A stretch of DNA of 64,000 nucleotides from Methylotenera versatilis 301 (GCF_000093025.1 NC_014207.1:2480001-2544000); one strand, 5' to 3'; shown: positions 37,508 to 46,893, counted from the first letter of the stretch. Made by a program: numbers and translations. Notes: generated from the letters alone by a model not told the origin.

Positions 37508-38248
37508 TTAAGCTTGCTTATTTCTACGTGTCATAAAGCCCACACCCAAAAGACCGATCAGCATCATGGCGTAAGTTTCTGGCTCTGGCACTGCAGATAC
37601 ACTAATCAAAGTGAAATCAGATTGATTCGTACATGAACCACCCGCCTTGCCACATACACCAGGAAGCGCAGTGAATGAGAGCGACTTAACACGAACATTA
37701 CCAAACGGGTCACTAATACTCCAAACGCCACCTTTGCCATCTTCAGCCTTGCTTAAATTCACAAAACTACCTAAACCCGTCCAAATACCGGTAGTTTTTC
37801 CCGTAGCTGTAAATGTAAAGCTGTGCACTGAATTATCGAAATACGTTGCGGTAATCTGCGCTTTTTCATTCACATCACCGTATTCTGGACCATCAAACAA
37901 TAAACCCAATGTGAAGTTTTTAATGAATATACTATGAGAAAAACTGGCATTAACAGACTCACCAATATCAATCTCTCCAGGTGTTCTTTCTGAACCAGAC
38001 TTTGGAGAAACGCCTACACCTTGATAGCCATCTTGTGCAGGCTTATAACTAAATTTACCATCACTTGCACCTACTTTTGCAGAGAAAGTAGTGTTAATAT
38101 CACCTAGGAAAGTCGTTGAGTAGCTGCTACCTGTACCGAAATTTGTACCGTAGATAGTGTTGAAAGTGTTGGCTGTAGCGTTGGCTGCTAGCGATGTGCT
38201 TGTTAAAGCGGCTAATAAACCCAATTGTATAAGTTGACGTGTTTTCAT
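37508..38248 (-). CDS. PEP-CTERM protein, 246 residues
   Basis: This is a second exported PEP-CTERM protein, with a signal peptide ending NATA (about residue 26) and the C-terminal signal VPEPETYAMMLIGLLGVGF followed by MTRRNK. The mature domain has alternating beta-strand-like segments and a Cys pair (VCGKAGGSC) near residue 200 that may form a disulfide. It is expected to be processed by XrtB and displayed or released into the EPS. It lies 157 bp upstream of the smaller PEP-CTERM gene on the same strand. Tandem palindromes about 100 bp upstream suggest dedicated regulation. Confidence 0.88.
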   Translation of the reverse strand: MKTRQLIQLGLLAALTSTSLAANATANTFNTIYGTNFGTGSSYSTTFLGDINTTFSAKVGASDGKFSYKPAQDGYQGVGVSPKSGSERTPGEIDIGESVNASFSHSIFIKNFTLGLLFDGPEYGDVNEKAQITATYFDNSVHSFTFTATGKTTGIWTGLGSFVNLSKAEDGKGGVWSISDPFGNVRVKSLSFTALPGVCGKAGGSCTNQSDFTLISVSAVPEPETYAMMLIGLLGVGFMTRRNKQA

Positions 38249-38520
38249 GATTCATCCAATATTTAGCAAGTTTGTGAAAAGCATCTAATTAGTTTTAGCC
38301 TGCTTTAAGTACAACCACATATTACTAAATTGGATTTATTCGACAATAGCCCGTTAGTACTAACGACAATTGTCCGTTAGTCCATTAGTACTAACGGCAT
38401 GAAATTTGTGTGAGATTCACATCGATTTAGCGCCATTTGCATCAATACTCGAGCCAAATAAAATCAACATTTACTGCAGCTTAAGTATTTAATATATTTA
38501 TTTCAATTAATCCAATCGAG
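38249..38520. other. Intergenic region between a PEP-CTERM gene and ctaB
   Basis: This holds the tandem palindromic operators at 38351-38397. No sigma-54 site with correct spacing was found for the PEP-CTERM gene, and I see no clear terminator for ctaB. Confidence 0.6.
38351..38397. promoter_or_regulatory. Tandem palindromic operators before a PEP-CTERM gene
   Basis: The core TTAGTACTAA occurs at 38354-38363 and again at 38385-38394, 31 bp apart or about three helical turns. The first is part of the perfect palindrome CGTTAGTACTAACG. The second ends in CTAACGG and pairs with CCGTTAGT at 38374-38381. The layout is that of a cooperative repressor or activator site. EpsA is a candidate binder. 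Confidence 0.65.
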
Positions 38521-39423
38521 CTAAAACACCCAATAGTGATCAATTAACAGCGCTGCAAAAAGCAGTGTTAAGTAAATGATCGAATACTTGAATGTTCTTT
38601 TAGCGAGATCATCAGAATAATGACGATAAAGACCAATCACGTAGGCCATAAAAATCACGTTCAGAATAATTGCTGAGACTAAATAGAATAACCCGCTCAT
38701 TCCAAGCCCATAAGGCATGAGTGATACCGCGACCAAAATAATGGTATATAGCAATATATGTAATAGGGTAAATGCTTCGCCATGCGTCACTGGTAGCATC
38801 GGCATGCCTACTTTTGCGTATTCTTCACGTCGATATAATGCTAGCGCCCAAAAGTGGGGAGGTGTCCAAGCAAATATAATCAAAAACATGATCAATGACT
38901 CTGGTGAAACGTTATTGTTGACAGCAGCCCAACCGAGTATTGGTGGCATAGCGCCCGATGCACCGCCAATGACGATATTCATCGGAGTGGCTGGTTTTAA
39001 AAATACTGTATAAATAACTGCATATCCTACAAATGTCGCGAAAGTTAGCCACATGGTAAGTGGATTAACGTAAAAATACAAAATGGCCAAACCAGTACTG
39101 CCGAGTATGGTGGCGAATATTGTGGTTTGCGTTGAAGAAACTTGCCCTGTAGGCAAAGCACGCGCACGTGTACGCGCCATAATCGCGTCAATTTTATGCT
39201 CTATTAGACAGTTAAATGCGGCAGCAGCGCCAGAAGCGAACGCAATACCAATAGTTGTTGCAATTAGTAATGGCCAGTACATAGGCAGTTCAGCAGGTTT
39301 AGCGAGATACATACCGATAATCGCGGTAAATACAATAAGCGACGTGACTCTAGGTTTACATAGCGAGAAGAAGCTTTTAAAGCTTAGTCCTATATTTTGC
39401 ACAGCGTTGACAACATTACTCAT
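38521..39423 (-). CDS. ctaB: Protoheme IX farnesyltransferase (heme O synthase)
   Basis: CtaB attaches a farnesyl group to heme B, giving heme O, the precursor of heme A for cytochrome oxidase. The protein is about 300 residues with eight or nine membrane segments. Its prenyltransferase motif [23 protein letters not shown] (NxxxDxxxD type) is near residue 75 and the second conserved loop around [11 protein letters not shown] is present. I chose the ATG at 39423 (protein beginning MSNVV) because GAGAAAG lies just upstream; an ATG at 39462 is also in frame. It follows ctaA on the same strand. Confidence 0.95.
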   Translation of the reverse strand: MSNVVNAVQNIGLSFKSFFSLCKPRVTSLIVFTAIIGMYLAKPAELPMYWPLLIATTIGIAFASGAAAAFNCLIEHKIDAIMARTRARALPTGQVSSTQTTIFATILGSTGLAILYFYVNPLTMWLTFATFVGYAVIYTVFLKPATPMNIVIGGASGAMPPILGWAAVNNNVSPESLIMFLIIFAWTPPHFWALALYRREEYAKVGMPMLPVTHGEAFTLLHILLYTIILVAVSLMPYGLGMSGLFYLVSAIILNVIFMAYVIGLYRHYSDDLAKRTFKYSIIYLTLLFAALLIDHYWVF

Positions 39424-39472
39424 TTTACTTTCTCGCTTGTTTTCATTTAATTCAACTATCATTGATTAATCT

Positions 39473-40480
39473 CTACTTTTTGTATCCAGTTATTTTGGAG
39501 TTAATTGTCACTAAAATAATGATCAATAACCCAGCTGTAAAATTGTGCGCAACGGCTAATACTAAGGGTAAATGTAATAATAGGTTAGCGATACCTAATG
39601 AGATTTGAGCACAAAGAACAATCAATAAAATAACCGCTAAGCGTTTCAACTGCCAGTACTTTAAGATATTGTGTACTAATAAACCCAAGTAAATGAAAGT
39701 GATTAAAGCACCTAATCTATGTGTCCATTGTATAGCCGTGATGGATGCGAGTGTTAATGCTCCACCATTAGCGCCTTGGCCAAGCTCCCGTACCATGTGG
39801 AACGCATCTTTAAAGTCCATTTCTGGAAAAAATACACCGTGACATGTTGGGAAGTCTGTACAGGCTAAAGCGGCATAATTAGTGCTAGTCCAGCCGCCTA
39901 AAAAAATTTGCATAAACAGTACCAATAATCCAATGCGAATCGCGACTCTTAATCGAGTTGAGGTGATGATAGTGGCAGAGTAATGCCCCCAATGCCGATG
40001 CGCTAGCCAAGTGAGTATAGCTAACGTAGACATTCCCCCAAGCAAATGCGAACTAACAATGGCAGGTTTTAGTAACATTGTTACGGTCCACATGCCAAGC
40101 ATAGCTTGAAATGCAATTAATATAAGTAAGAAGCTTGGCGTCCAAGGTGAGCATTTGATTTCTCGTTTAGCCTTCCAGCCAAGGGCAAAAATCGCCAATA
40201 CGATTAAACCTAAAGTACCTGCAAAGTAGCGATGAATCATTTCTCGCCATGCTTTAACAACTACAATCATATTGCTTGGATAAGCACTTTGTGCGCTGGC
40301 AATAGCCGCCTCACTTTGTGGCACCGTAAGTGTGCCATAGCATCCTGGCCAGTCTGGACAGCCTAAGCCCGCATCAGTAAGTCTAACGTATGCGCCTAGC
40401 ACAACAACACCCAAAGCGAGCATAGCGCCTATCAAGACTAACGTTCTGAACCATTTAAAACTTTTTGAATTTCCGTACAT
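39473..40480 (-). CDS. ctaA: Heme A synthase (CtaA/COX15)
   Basis: CtaA oxidises the methyl group of heme O to the formyl group of heme A. The membrane protein of about 335 residues has eight membrane segments and histidines in REMIHRYFAG, VSSHLLGG, QWTHRLG and AVAHNFTAG. Its two cysteine pairs are GLGCPDWPGC and ACTDFPTC. The ATG at 40480 has a CAGG ribosome site about 10 bases upstream and begins 2 bp after the preceding stop, so it is preferred over the ATG at 40495. Confidence 0.95.
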   Translation of the reverse strand: MYGNSKSFKWFRTLVLIGAMLALGVVVLGAYVRLTDAGLGCPDWPGCYGTLTVPQSEAAIASAQSAYPSNMIVVVKAWREMIHRYFAGTLGLIVLAIFALGWKAKREIKCSPWTPSFLLILIAFQAMLGMWTVTMLLKPAIVSSHLLGGMSTLAILTWLAHRHWGHYSATIITSTRLRVAIRIGLLVLFMQIFLGGWTSTNYAALACTDFPTCHGVFFPEMDFKDAFHMVRELGQGANGGALTLASITAIQWTHRLGALITFIYLGLLVHNILKYWQLKRLAVILLIVLCAQISLGIANLLLHLPLVLAVAHNFTAGLLIIILVTINSKITGYKK

Positions 40481-40482
40481 GC

Positions 40483-41094
40483 TTAACCTGCCCAAGAATA
40501 TCTTAATAAGCGAGTTATATCTTTACGCACATCTGCCAAAGGAAAACTTGCGGGATAACTCATCATAAAATAACCCAGTGAATCCACTAAGTAGATTCGA
40601 TCACTGCTCATTGGATTTTCTGCTTTAACTTGAAACTCCTGAGCAAGATTCGAAACGTTGGCTTCTGGTTTATTAATGATAATTAAGTCAGGGTAATCAT
40701 TTTTAATCTTCGCAACATCCTGTGTATTAGTAATCAGCACACGCTGTGCGCGCTCAATGTCCTTGTAAAGAGAAACATGTAGTTGACGTAAATCGTGTAG
40801 TTTATTCAAACAAGTTTGTTCACAATGATCGGCCACATAAACAATACTCCATTTGGTTTTCCAGAACTGATCTGTCAGCACTAAGCCTTGATTATCCGTG
40901 AGTTCTTTTGGATTGCTTAATAAGCGCGGTGGATTAACCAACTCACCCAAGCTATTGCCATTTGGTTTCCAGTTAAATTGATACATCAATATCACCACGA
41001 TGACAGGCACTACAAAAAATACCACCATCAACATAAACACCTTACGGCCTTTACTTTGTATTTCCAATTCAGTTAATTGTTTCTCGTTTTGCAT
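40483..41094 (-). CDS. Membrane-anchored SCO1/thioredoxin-like assembly protein
   Basis: This 203-residue protein has one N-terminal membrane anchor (about 18-40) and a periplasmic thioredoxin-like domain. It has a C-x3-C pair in DHCEQTC, spaced as in the SCO1 copper-binding motif. The third SCO ligand, a C-terminal histidine, is not visible; the only histidines lie close to the cysteines. It may be a redox or copper-handling helper for oxidase assembly rather than a true SCO. Its position between SURF1 and ctaA supports a cytochrome oxidase role. Confidence 0.75.
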   Translation of the reverse strand: MQNEKQLTELEIQSKGRKVFMLMVVFFVVPVIVVILMYQFNWKPNGNSLGELVNPPRLLSNPKELTDNQGLVLTDQFWKTKWSIVYVADHCEQTCLNKLHDLRQLHVSLYKDIERAQRVLITNTQDVAKIKNDYPDLIIINKPEANVSNLAQEFQVKAENPMSSDRIYLVDSLGYFMMSYPASFPLADVRKDITRLLRYSWAG

Positions 41095-41163
41095 GTATCG
41101 CTCTAATAGTAAAATTGATAATTAATAATGAAGGCCTTGACTCATACGTTGCGTCTAATTTGT

Positions 41164-41967
41164 TTACAGATTATCCGCATTAATTTCTGATCTAACTTTA
41201 GTTGTGCTCACATAAATAAATATTAACAATGCAGTAAATGCGAAACCAAACCATTGATACGCATAGCCTAGATTACTCGTAATTCGTTCAGCGGGAATCT
41301 GCCAGTTTCTTACAAACCCACCCGCATGACTATCTTGATCTAGCTTTATAGCCAACTCTGAAACTACCAACGGCACGCTTTGTTTATACTTTGCCATATT
41401 CATGTTCTGCCAAACTTGCTGCCAAGGCTGATTAACAGATTGAGCATTGGCTGTAGATTGGTTATCAGAACTCTCCAGAGTAAAAATCTTTTTACTAGGC
41501 ACCCATATCTGGCCGGTTAGCGTTTGCTTGCCTGCTGGAGTACTAAAAACTGGCAACTCGGTATGCGTATCCTTACCTAATATCCAGCCCCGATTGACCA
41601 GCACATACTCATTAGCATTATCGATTTTTAGTGGCGTAATCACATGATAACCCACCCTGTCACCCTCGACTTGATTGTCTAACAAAAACTGATACTTTGT
41701 TTCATACACACCCTGTACAGTCACTTTCTTGTACTTCCAATCCTCAACATTGATAGCTTTACTGTCAGTTAGACCTAATGGAAATTTCAAAGCCTCATCT
41801 AGCTTTGCCTGATCATAGGCTTCGTGTATAGCCTGCTTTTGTTGTGCTTTGTTGTATTGCCATAAGCCAAGCTTAATAAACAATGGAATGCATATGAAAG
41901 TAACAGCCACGCCAACTAAAGTCGGCTGAAAAACATAGCGGTACATTCTAAATTGCAATTGTTTCAT
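41164..41967 (-). CDS. SURF1 family cytochrome oxidase assembly protein
   Basis: SURF1 proteins help insert heme A into oxidase subunit I. This 267-residue protein has the family's two membrane segments, near residues 12-32 and 235-255. Between them lie LGLWQYNKAQQKQ, the central VQGVYETKYQFLLDNQ and YVLVNRGWI. The C-terminal GYAYQWFGFAFTALLIFIYV is the usual ending. It is divergent from the small DUF2909 gene and upstream of the SCO-like gene in the cox locus. Confidence 0.9.
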   Translation of the reverse strand: MKQLQFRMYRYVFQPTLVGVAVTFICIPLFIKLGLWQYNKAQQKQAIHEAYDQAKLDEALKFPLGLTDSKAINVEDWKYKKVTVQGVYETKYQFLLDNQVEGDRVGYHVITPLKIDNANEYVLVNRGWILGKDTHTELPVFSTPAGKQTLTGQIWVPSKKIFTLESSDNQSTANAQSVNQPWQQVWQNMNMAKYKQSVPLVVSELAIKLDQDSHAGGFVRNWQIPAERITSNLGYAYQWFGFAFTALLIFIYVSTTKVRSEINADNL

Positions 41968-42010
41968 TAGAGTCTCATAATGCTTATTTAAAGATTAATT
42001 GGACAAAGTT

Positions 42011-42211
42011 ATGTTAATAAAGATCATTGTTGTATTAACTTTAATTGTTATTGTTGGCAGTTTATTTTCTGCTCTATTCTTTTTATCTAAGGACAAAACC
42101 GGTGGTGATAGAACCGTTAAAGCATTGACTGTTCGAATTGGATTGTCAATTCTATTATTTATTCTTTTATTAATTGCTGGAAAGTTTGGTTTGATTGGCC
42201 ACCCGCTTTAA
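42011..42211 (+). CDS. Small twin-transmembrane protein (DUF2909)
   Basis: This is a two-helix membrane protein of about 66 residues: helices at about 2-24 and 44-64 flank a short loop, KDKTGGDRTVKALTVRIG. It matches the DUF2909 family, commonly found in betaproteobacterial cox loci. It is encoded on the opposite strand from all other cox genes, between SURF1 and coxC. I chose the ATG at 42011 over a TTG 12 bases earlier. Its function is unknown; a role in oxidase assembly or stability is a guess from location. Confidence 0.8.
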   Translation: MLIKIIVVLTLIVIVGSLFSALFFLSKDKTGGDRTVKALTVRIGLSILLFILLLIAGKFGLIGHPL

Positions 42212-42241
42212 ATCATTATTAGTCGATTAATAAAACAAAAT

Positions 42242-42275
42242 AAAAAGGGCGATGCTGTTGCATCGCCCTTTTTAT
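42242..42275. terminator. Bidirectional Rho-independent terminator
   Basis: A 14-bp stem (AAAAAGGGCGATGC with its complement, loop TGTT) has T-runs on both strands. It sits between the converging DUF2909 gene and coxC. Confidence 0.92.
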
Positions 42276-42284
42276 TTAGATGAT

Positions 42285-43190
42285 TTACAGCCAGTATACG
42301 AAAATAAACAGACCCAACCACACCACGTCAACAAAGTGCCAATACCAAGCAACACCTTCAAAACCAAAGTGATGTTCAGGTGTGAAATGACCCTTCATGC
42401 AGCGAATCAAAATGACAATCAACATGATAGTTCCAAGCATCACGTGGAAGCCATGGAAACCAGTTAACATAAAGAAGCTAGCGCCATAGGCACCCGACCT
42501 CAATGTTAAACCCATTTCTGTATAGGCCTCATGGTATTCCATTGCTTGGCATGCTAAGAATGAAATACCAAGCGCTACCGTAAGTGCCATGCCAATAATT
42601 AACTGCTTACGATTGTTTTTAATTAACCCCCAATGCGCCCAAGTAATAGTTGCACCTGAAGTTAGCAGTAAAGCGGTATTGATGGCTGGTAAGCCCCACG
42701 CTTGCATTGGATGTAGTATGCCGGGTTTATACTCGGATCCAAGCACTACGCCACCAGGACCAGATGTAGGCCAAGCGCCCAAGAAGTCTTTATAAGGCGT
42801 AATGTCTAGGTCATAACCAGCTAAATCAGGAATTGAAATAACGCGCATATAAAATAATGCGCCAAAGAATGCCGCAAAGAATGCAACTTCAGAGCAAATA
42901 AATACAATCATACCAATACGAAATGACTTATCTTCCCAGCCCTTAAACTTACCAGTTATATTTTCAGTGATGACTGAGCCCATCCACTTAAATACCATAG
43001 CTAGAATAAGAAGCGCGCCTAATATCATCATCCATTTACCAGGTGCTTGCAAATACGCTAACTCTTTACTTCTATCGGTTGCTACACTAAAAATAAAACC
43101 TGATGCTAACGATAGTAAGCCTACAGAAATGATAGACGGATATACGCTACCGTGAGGTACATAATATTGATTGTTAGAATGTGTCGCCAT
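42285..43190 (-). CDS. coxC: Cytochrome c oxidase subunit III
   Basis: This is subunit III of the aa3-type oxidase, stabilising proton uptake and subunit I. It has about 301 residues with seven membrane segments; family stretches include ICSEVAFFAAFFGALFY, GFHGFHVMLGTIML and FEGVAWYWHFVDVVWLGLF at the end. The start at 43190 (protein MATHSNNQYY) is set by a clear CAGGAG ribosome site 8 bases upstream; the frame extends further upstream but without one. It follows the CtaG/Cox11 gene. Confidence 0.95.
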   Translation of the reverse strand: MATHSNNQYYVPHGSVYPSIISVGLLSLASGFIFSVATDRSKELAYLQAPGKWMMILGALLILAMVFKWMGSVITENITGKFKGWEDKSFRIGMIVFICSEVAFFAAFFGALFYMRVISIPDLAGYDLDITPYKDFLGAWPTSGPGGVVLGSEYKPGILHPMQAWGLPAINTALLLTSGATITWAHWGLIKNNRKQLIIGMALTVALGISFLACQAMEYHEAYTEMGLTLRSGAYGASFFMLTGFHGFHVMLGTIMLIVILIRCMKGHFTPEHHFGFEGVAWYWHFVDVVWLGLFIFVYWL

Positions 43191-43286
43191 GCAATAACTC
43201 CTGTGCATTTTTATAAATATTTTAAATTCACAATGGCTTATAGCCGCCATTTCCTCGCCTGAAACTACTTACACTTATTACTAATT

Positions 43287-43874
43287 CTATTTACTTTGAC
43301 TCACTGCTGGAAAGAATGAATATGACAATGTCATATCAGATACATCTTTTGGCAGTTCAGGGCTTACAAAAAACCTTAATGGCATTTCTTTTTCTTCGCC
43401 TGGTTTGAGTGATTGCCTTACAAAACAAAAACACTCAATTTTTTTAAGATTAGCTGCTGCTATACCTGGCGTGATGCTTGGTACTGCTTGACCAACGACC
43501 ACTTCATTTGTAATATTTTTTGCCACAAATAGCACTGTTTCTATCTGCCCAGGATGCAGTCTAATACTGGTCTGCTTAGGATAGAAATTCCAACCTAATC
43601 CTGGCATCACACTTGAAGTAAACTGTACAGTTACCCATCTAGTGTTATCAACTTTAGCTTTAGCCACTAAGGCAGCAGTGTTTTGTGTCTTGCCATTTAA
43701 GCCAGTAAGACTACATAAAACGTCATACAAAGGCACTAATGCAAAGGCAAACAGTAAAGACCCAACAACTAACCACAATAACTTACGCACTAATTTTTTG
43801 TTTTTTAAATCTAACTGCTCTTTAGCTGTTAAATTTTGAGGTGCTTCTACTTTCGGCTCTTCAATTAATGCCAT
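43287..43874 (-). CDS. ctaG: Cytochrome c oxidase assembly protein CtaG (Cox11)
   Basis: CtaG/Cox11 delivers copper to the CuB site of subunit I. This protein of about 195 residues has one N-terminal membrane anchor (about 30-50), a periplasmic beta-domain with VTVQFTSSVMPGLGWNFYP, and the copper-binding CFCF motif near residue 145 followed by LKPGEEKEMPLRFFV. I place the start at 43874 (protein beginning MALIEEPK). That ATG overlaps the end of the tiny upstream ORF by 10 bp, suggesting coupled translation. Confidence 0.94.
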   Translation of the reverse strand: MALIEEPKVEAPQNLTAKEQLDLKNKKLVRKLLWLVVGSLLFAFALVPLYDVLCSLTGLNGKTQNTAALVAKAKVDNTRWVTVQFTSSVMPGLGWNFYPKQTSIRLHPGQIETVLFVAKNITNEVVVGQAVPSITPGIAAANLKKIECFCFVRQSLKPGEEKEMPLRFFVSPELPKDVSDMTLSYSFFPAVSQSK

Positions 43875-43975
43875 ATTGAAAACATAGACACCACATACCA
43901 AATCAAAGCAATGCCCCCTAAAACTAATGCGATCTTTTTATTGCTACGTTTAGTTTTCGCTTCTTGGTCGTTCAT
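43865..43975 (-). CDS. Cytochrome oxidase small assembly protein
   Basis: This is a 36-residue ORF beginning MNDQEAKTKRSNKK, followed by one hydrophobic helix and ending MFSIWH. A charged N-terminus plus single membrane segment, placed between coxA and cox11, matches the tiny assembly proteins seen in betaproteobacterial cox operons. An in-frame ATG at 43990 would add five residues. Its stop codon lies inside the first codons of ctaG in another frame. Its size limits confidence, but position and composition are convincing. Confidence 0.7.
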   Translation of the reverse strand: MNDQEAKTKRSNKKIALVLGGIALIWYVVSMFSIWH

Positions 43976-44041
43976 ATTTACCCGAGTCATATTCTTATTA
44001 CTAAACAGCTAGGCCCAATTTTATGAACCTAGCTGGTATAT

Positions 44042-45634
44042 TTATTTAATTACTGGTTGCTCAGTAAAGCTATGGTAAGGCGGTGGTGAAGGTAACGTCC
44101 ACTCCAAACCTTGCGCACCTTCCCACACTTTGTCAGTTGCTTTTTTACCGCCTCTTGCACAACTTACAATGTTGTAAACAAATAGCAACTGTGACAGACC
44201 TAGTGTAAACGCTGCAATTGATGAAATCATATTGAATTCAGCAAACTGCAATGCATAGTCTGGAATACGACGTGGCATACCAGCTAAACCTAAGAAGAAC
44301 TGAGGAATAAAGGTCATATTGAATGAAATTGCAGTCAGCCAGAAATGTAGTTTACCTAATTTCTCACTATACATATGACCAGTCATTTTTGGTAACCAGT
44401 AATAAGTCCCTGCCATAATCCCCATAATGCCACCGGCAAAAAGCGTGTAGTGGAAGTGAGCTACCACGAAATAACTATTATGATATTGCGCATCAGCTGC
44501 TACATCGGCCAACACCAAACCAGTTAAACCACCAATACCAAATAATATAATCCAACCCACTGCAAATAACATAGGTGTTTCAAAGCTCATAGAGCCTCTC
44601 CACATGGTTTTAATCCAACAGAAGAACAATACCGCTAATGGTAATGAAATTGCCATCGTGCTATACATAAAGTAAAGCAAAGCAGGCACAGGCATACCAG
44701 CAGTAAAGAAGTGATGCGCCCAAACAACCACTGCTAAAGCACCGATACCCCATAGTGAATATACTTGAGCCTTGTAGCCGTACATAGGTTTACGTGAGAA
44801 TGTTTCTAGAATTTGTGGAATGAAACCCCATACTGGTAATAACAAAATATACACTTCAGGGTGGCCAAAGAACCAGAACAAATGTTGGAACATGATTGGG
44901 TCACCGCCGCCAGCTGCATCAAAGAAATGCGTACCGAAGTGACGATCAGTCAGTAGCATAGTCACAGCACCAGCTAACACAGGAATAGTCGCAATCAACA
45001 AGAAAGCAGTAATTAACCAACCCCATACAAACATTGGCATTTTCATTAATGTCATGCCAGGAGCGCGCATATTAAATACAGTCACAATCACATTGATAGA
45101 ACCAAGTACTGAAGAAATACCTAACAAATGAACTGCAAAAATCGCGAAATCAACGCCTATGCCACCCTGCACAGATAGCGGTGGGTAGAATGTCCAACCG
45201 GTTGCTAAAGCACCATCACCAATACCAAATAAAGCAAGTGTGAATGGTAAGGTTAAAAGAATTGCTGAAGGAGGAAGTAGCCAGAAACCCCAGTTATTCA
45301 AACGCGGTAAAGCCATATCAGGCGCACCGATTTGTAATGGAATCATCCAGTTTGCAAAACCGGTCGCTGCTGGCATTAATGCCGCAAAAATCATGATAAG
45401 CGCATGAACACCAATCAATTGATTAAAAAACTCTGGATTCATCAATTGCAAACCTGGCTTAAATAACTCGGCACGAATACCTAAAATCATCGCACCGCCC
45501 ACAAAGAACATGATCAGTGAAAACGTTAAGTACATCGTCCCGATGTCCTTATGGTTCGTGGTGGTTAGCCAACGCATAATCCCTGTCGGATGTTCAGCAT
45601 GATCATCATGATGTGCTACCGTTGTTGTACTCAT
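44042..45634 (-). CDS. coxA: Cytochrome c oxidase subunit I
   Basis: This is the catalytic subunit of the aa3-type oxidase: 530 residues with twelve membrane segments carrying heme a, heme a3 and CuB. GVHALIMIFAALMPA has a heme a histidine. WFFGHPEVYILLLP has the CuB His and the cross-linked Tyr. WAHHFFTAGM has the two other CuB histidines, and VVAHFHYTLF has the heme a and a3 ligands. The HPEVY form marks a type A oxidase that uses cytochrome c. The ribosome site AGGAG lies 7 bases before the start. It follows coxB by 66 bp. Confidence 0.97.
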   Translation of the reverse strand: MSTTTVAHHDDHAEHPTGIMRWLTTTNHKDIGTMYLTFSLIMFFVGGAMILGIRAELFKPGLQLMNPEFFNQLIGVHALIMIFAALMPAATGFANWMIPLQIGAPDMALPRLNNWGFWLLPPSAILLTLPFTLALFGIGDGALATGWTFYPPLSVQGGIGVDFAIFAVHLLGISSVLGSINVIVTVFNMRAPGMTLMKMPMFVWGWLITAFLLIATIPVLAGAVTMLLTDRHFGTHFFDAAGGGDPIMFQHLFWFFGHPEVYILLLPVWGFIPQILETFSRKPMYGYKAQVYSLWGIGALAVVVWAHHFFTAGMPVPALLYFMYSTMAISLPLAVLFFCWIKTMWRGSMSFETPMLFAVGWIILFGIGGLTGLVLADVAADAQYHNSYFVVAHFHYTLFAGGIMGIMAGTYYWLPKMTGHMYSEKLGKLHFWLTAISFNMTFIPQFFLGLAGMPRRIPDYALQFAEFNMISSIAAFTLGLSQLLFVYNIVSCARGGKKATDKVWEGAQGLEWTLPSPPPYHSFTEQPVIK

Positions 45635-45700
45635 TGCTTTCTCCTAATTACTCAAACTAAATAACTAATAGTTAATGCTTAAAATTTTAATCGCGCTTAT

Positions 45701-46873
45701 TTACTGACGCGCCGCTTTTACTTGCGAAGGTTGCAACACGTCGCCAACACTATTACCTAAAGCATTACGTTCATAGGTAATGACAGATGCAATTTCAGTA
45801 TCGTTCAACAATGCTTTCCATGATGGCATGACATTTTTACCATTTAAAACACGATCCAAATGACTATCTTTTAAATATTTTCCATCAGCACCAAAAATTG
45901 AACCATTAGCGATTTTACTACCTGTTAATGCTGGGAATGCTGGAGGAAGACCAGCGCCTGTTACTTGGTGACAAACAGCACAGTTTTTCTCATAAACACC
46001 TTTACCATTTGCAATTAAATCATCTTTCGTCCACTCTTTGTCAGCACCTGCAGAAGCTTTGGCCAACTCATCTTTCTTAGTGGCAACCCAAGTTTTATAT
46101 TCCTCTGCTGGCACCGCATCTACTACGATAGGCATATAACCATGACCTTTGCCGCATAGCTCTTTACATTGACCGCGATAAGTACCTTCTTTTTCAACTT
46201 GAACCCATGTTTCACGAAGAAAACCAGGCACTGCAACGCGTGAAGAGCCAAATTGAGGAACCCACCAGTTATGTAATACATCTGTAGAGGTCATCAAAAT
46301 ACGTACCTTTTTACCTACTGGTAAAATTAAGTGATTATCCACTTCAAGTAAGTAGTGTTCATCTTTTTTACCATCAAAACCCTTATCAGTCTGCTCTTTA
46401 GGTGTTGATAGGTTACTTACAAATTTAATTCCTTTAGCGTCACCATCCAAATACTCATACTGCCAGCGCCATTGTGAGCCAGTGATTTTGATGACCATAT
46501 CTGCTTTTTCGCGCGTATTCTCCATCATGATCACGCTGTGATAAGCGGGTATACCCATAATAACGAAGTCAATTAATAGAAGAATTGCAAATGGGATCAG
46601 CGTCCAAAAAATCTCGACTGCTGTAGATGGCGCTTTATCAGCAACTGCTTTAAAGCCTTTACTCTTGCGATGCGCAAAAATAGAATAAATCATGATAGCT
46701 AATACAGAAACAAAAATAGCCATAGAAATCAGCATGAACTTGTTATGCACATGCAAAGTATCTAATGCCATAGGGGTAGCTGGTGTAGGGAAATTCCATG
46801 AATAATCAGCAAAGGCGCTGAATGAAACCAGCATTGCTGAAACACCTAAACCAATTTTTCTAAATACCTGCAT
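45701..46873 (-). CDS. coxB: Cytochrome c oxidase subunit II with fused cytochrome c domain
   Basis: This subunit receives electrons from cytochrome c. The 390 residues comprise a signal peptide (to about 22), two membrane segments (about 48-68 and 90-110) and the CuA domain, with a His in DVLHNWWVP and the binuclear motif CKELCGKGHGYM. A C-terminal c-type cytochrome domain follows (CAVCHQVTGAG near 297, axial Met in NVMPSWKALL). The caa3-like fusion is common in betaproteobacteria. It lies between the DUF2244 gene and coxA in the cox operon. Confidence 0.96.
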   Translation of the reverse strand: MQVFRKIGLGVSAMLVSFSAFADYSWNFPTPATPMALDTLHVHNKFMLISMAIFVSVLAIMIYSIFAHRKSKGFKAVADKAPSTAVEIFWTLIPFAILLLIDFVIMGIPAYHSVIMMENTREKADMVIKITGSQWRWQYEYLDGDAKGIKFVSNLSTPKEQTDKGFDGKKDEHYLLEVDNHLILPVGKKVRILMTSTDVLHNWWVPQFGSSRVAVPGFLRETWVQVEKEGTYRGQCKELCGKGHGYMPIVVDAVPAEEYKTWVATKKDELAKASAGADKEWTKDDLIANGKGVYEKNCAVCHQVTGAGLPPAFPALTGSKIANGSIFGADGKYLKDSHLDRVLNGKNVMPSWKALLNDTEIASVITYERNALGNSVGDVLQPSQVKAARQ

Positions 46874-46893
46874 AAAACATGCTCCAAAACTAA

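Noticed and set aside
38304-38320. GG/GC pair upstream of the 246-residue PEP-CTERM gene (minus strand)
   Set aside because: The spacing is one base too long for sigma-54 and the rest of the motif is poor.
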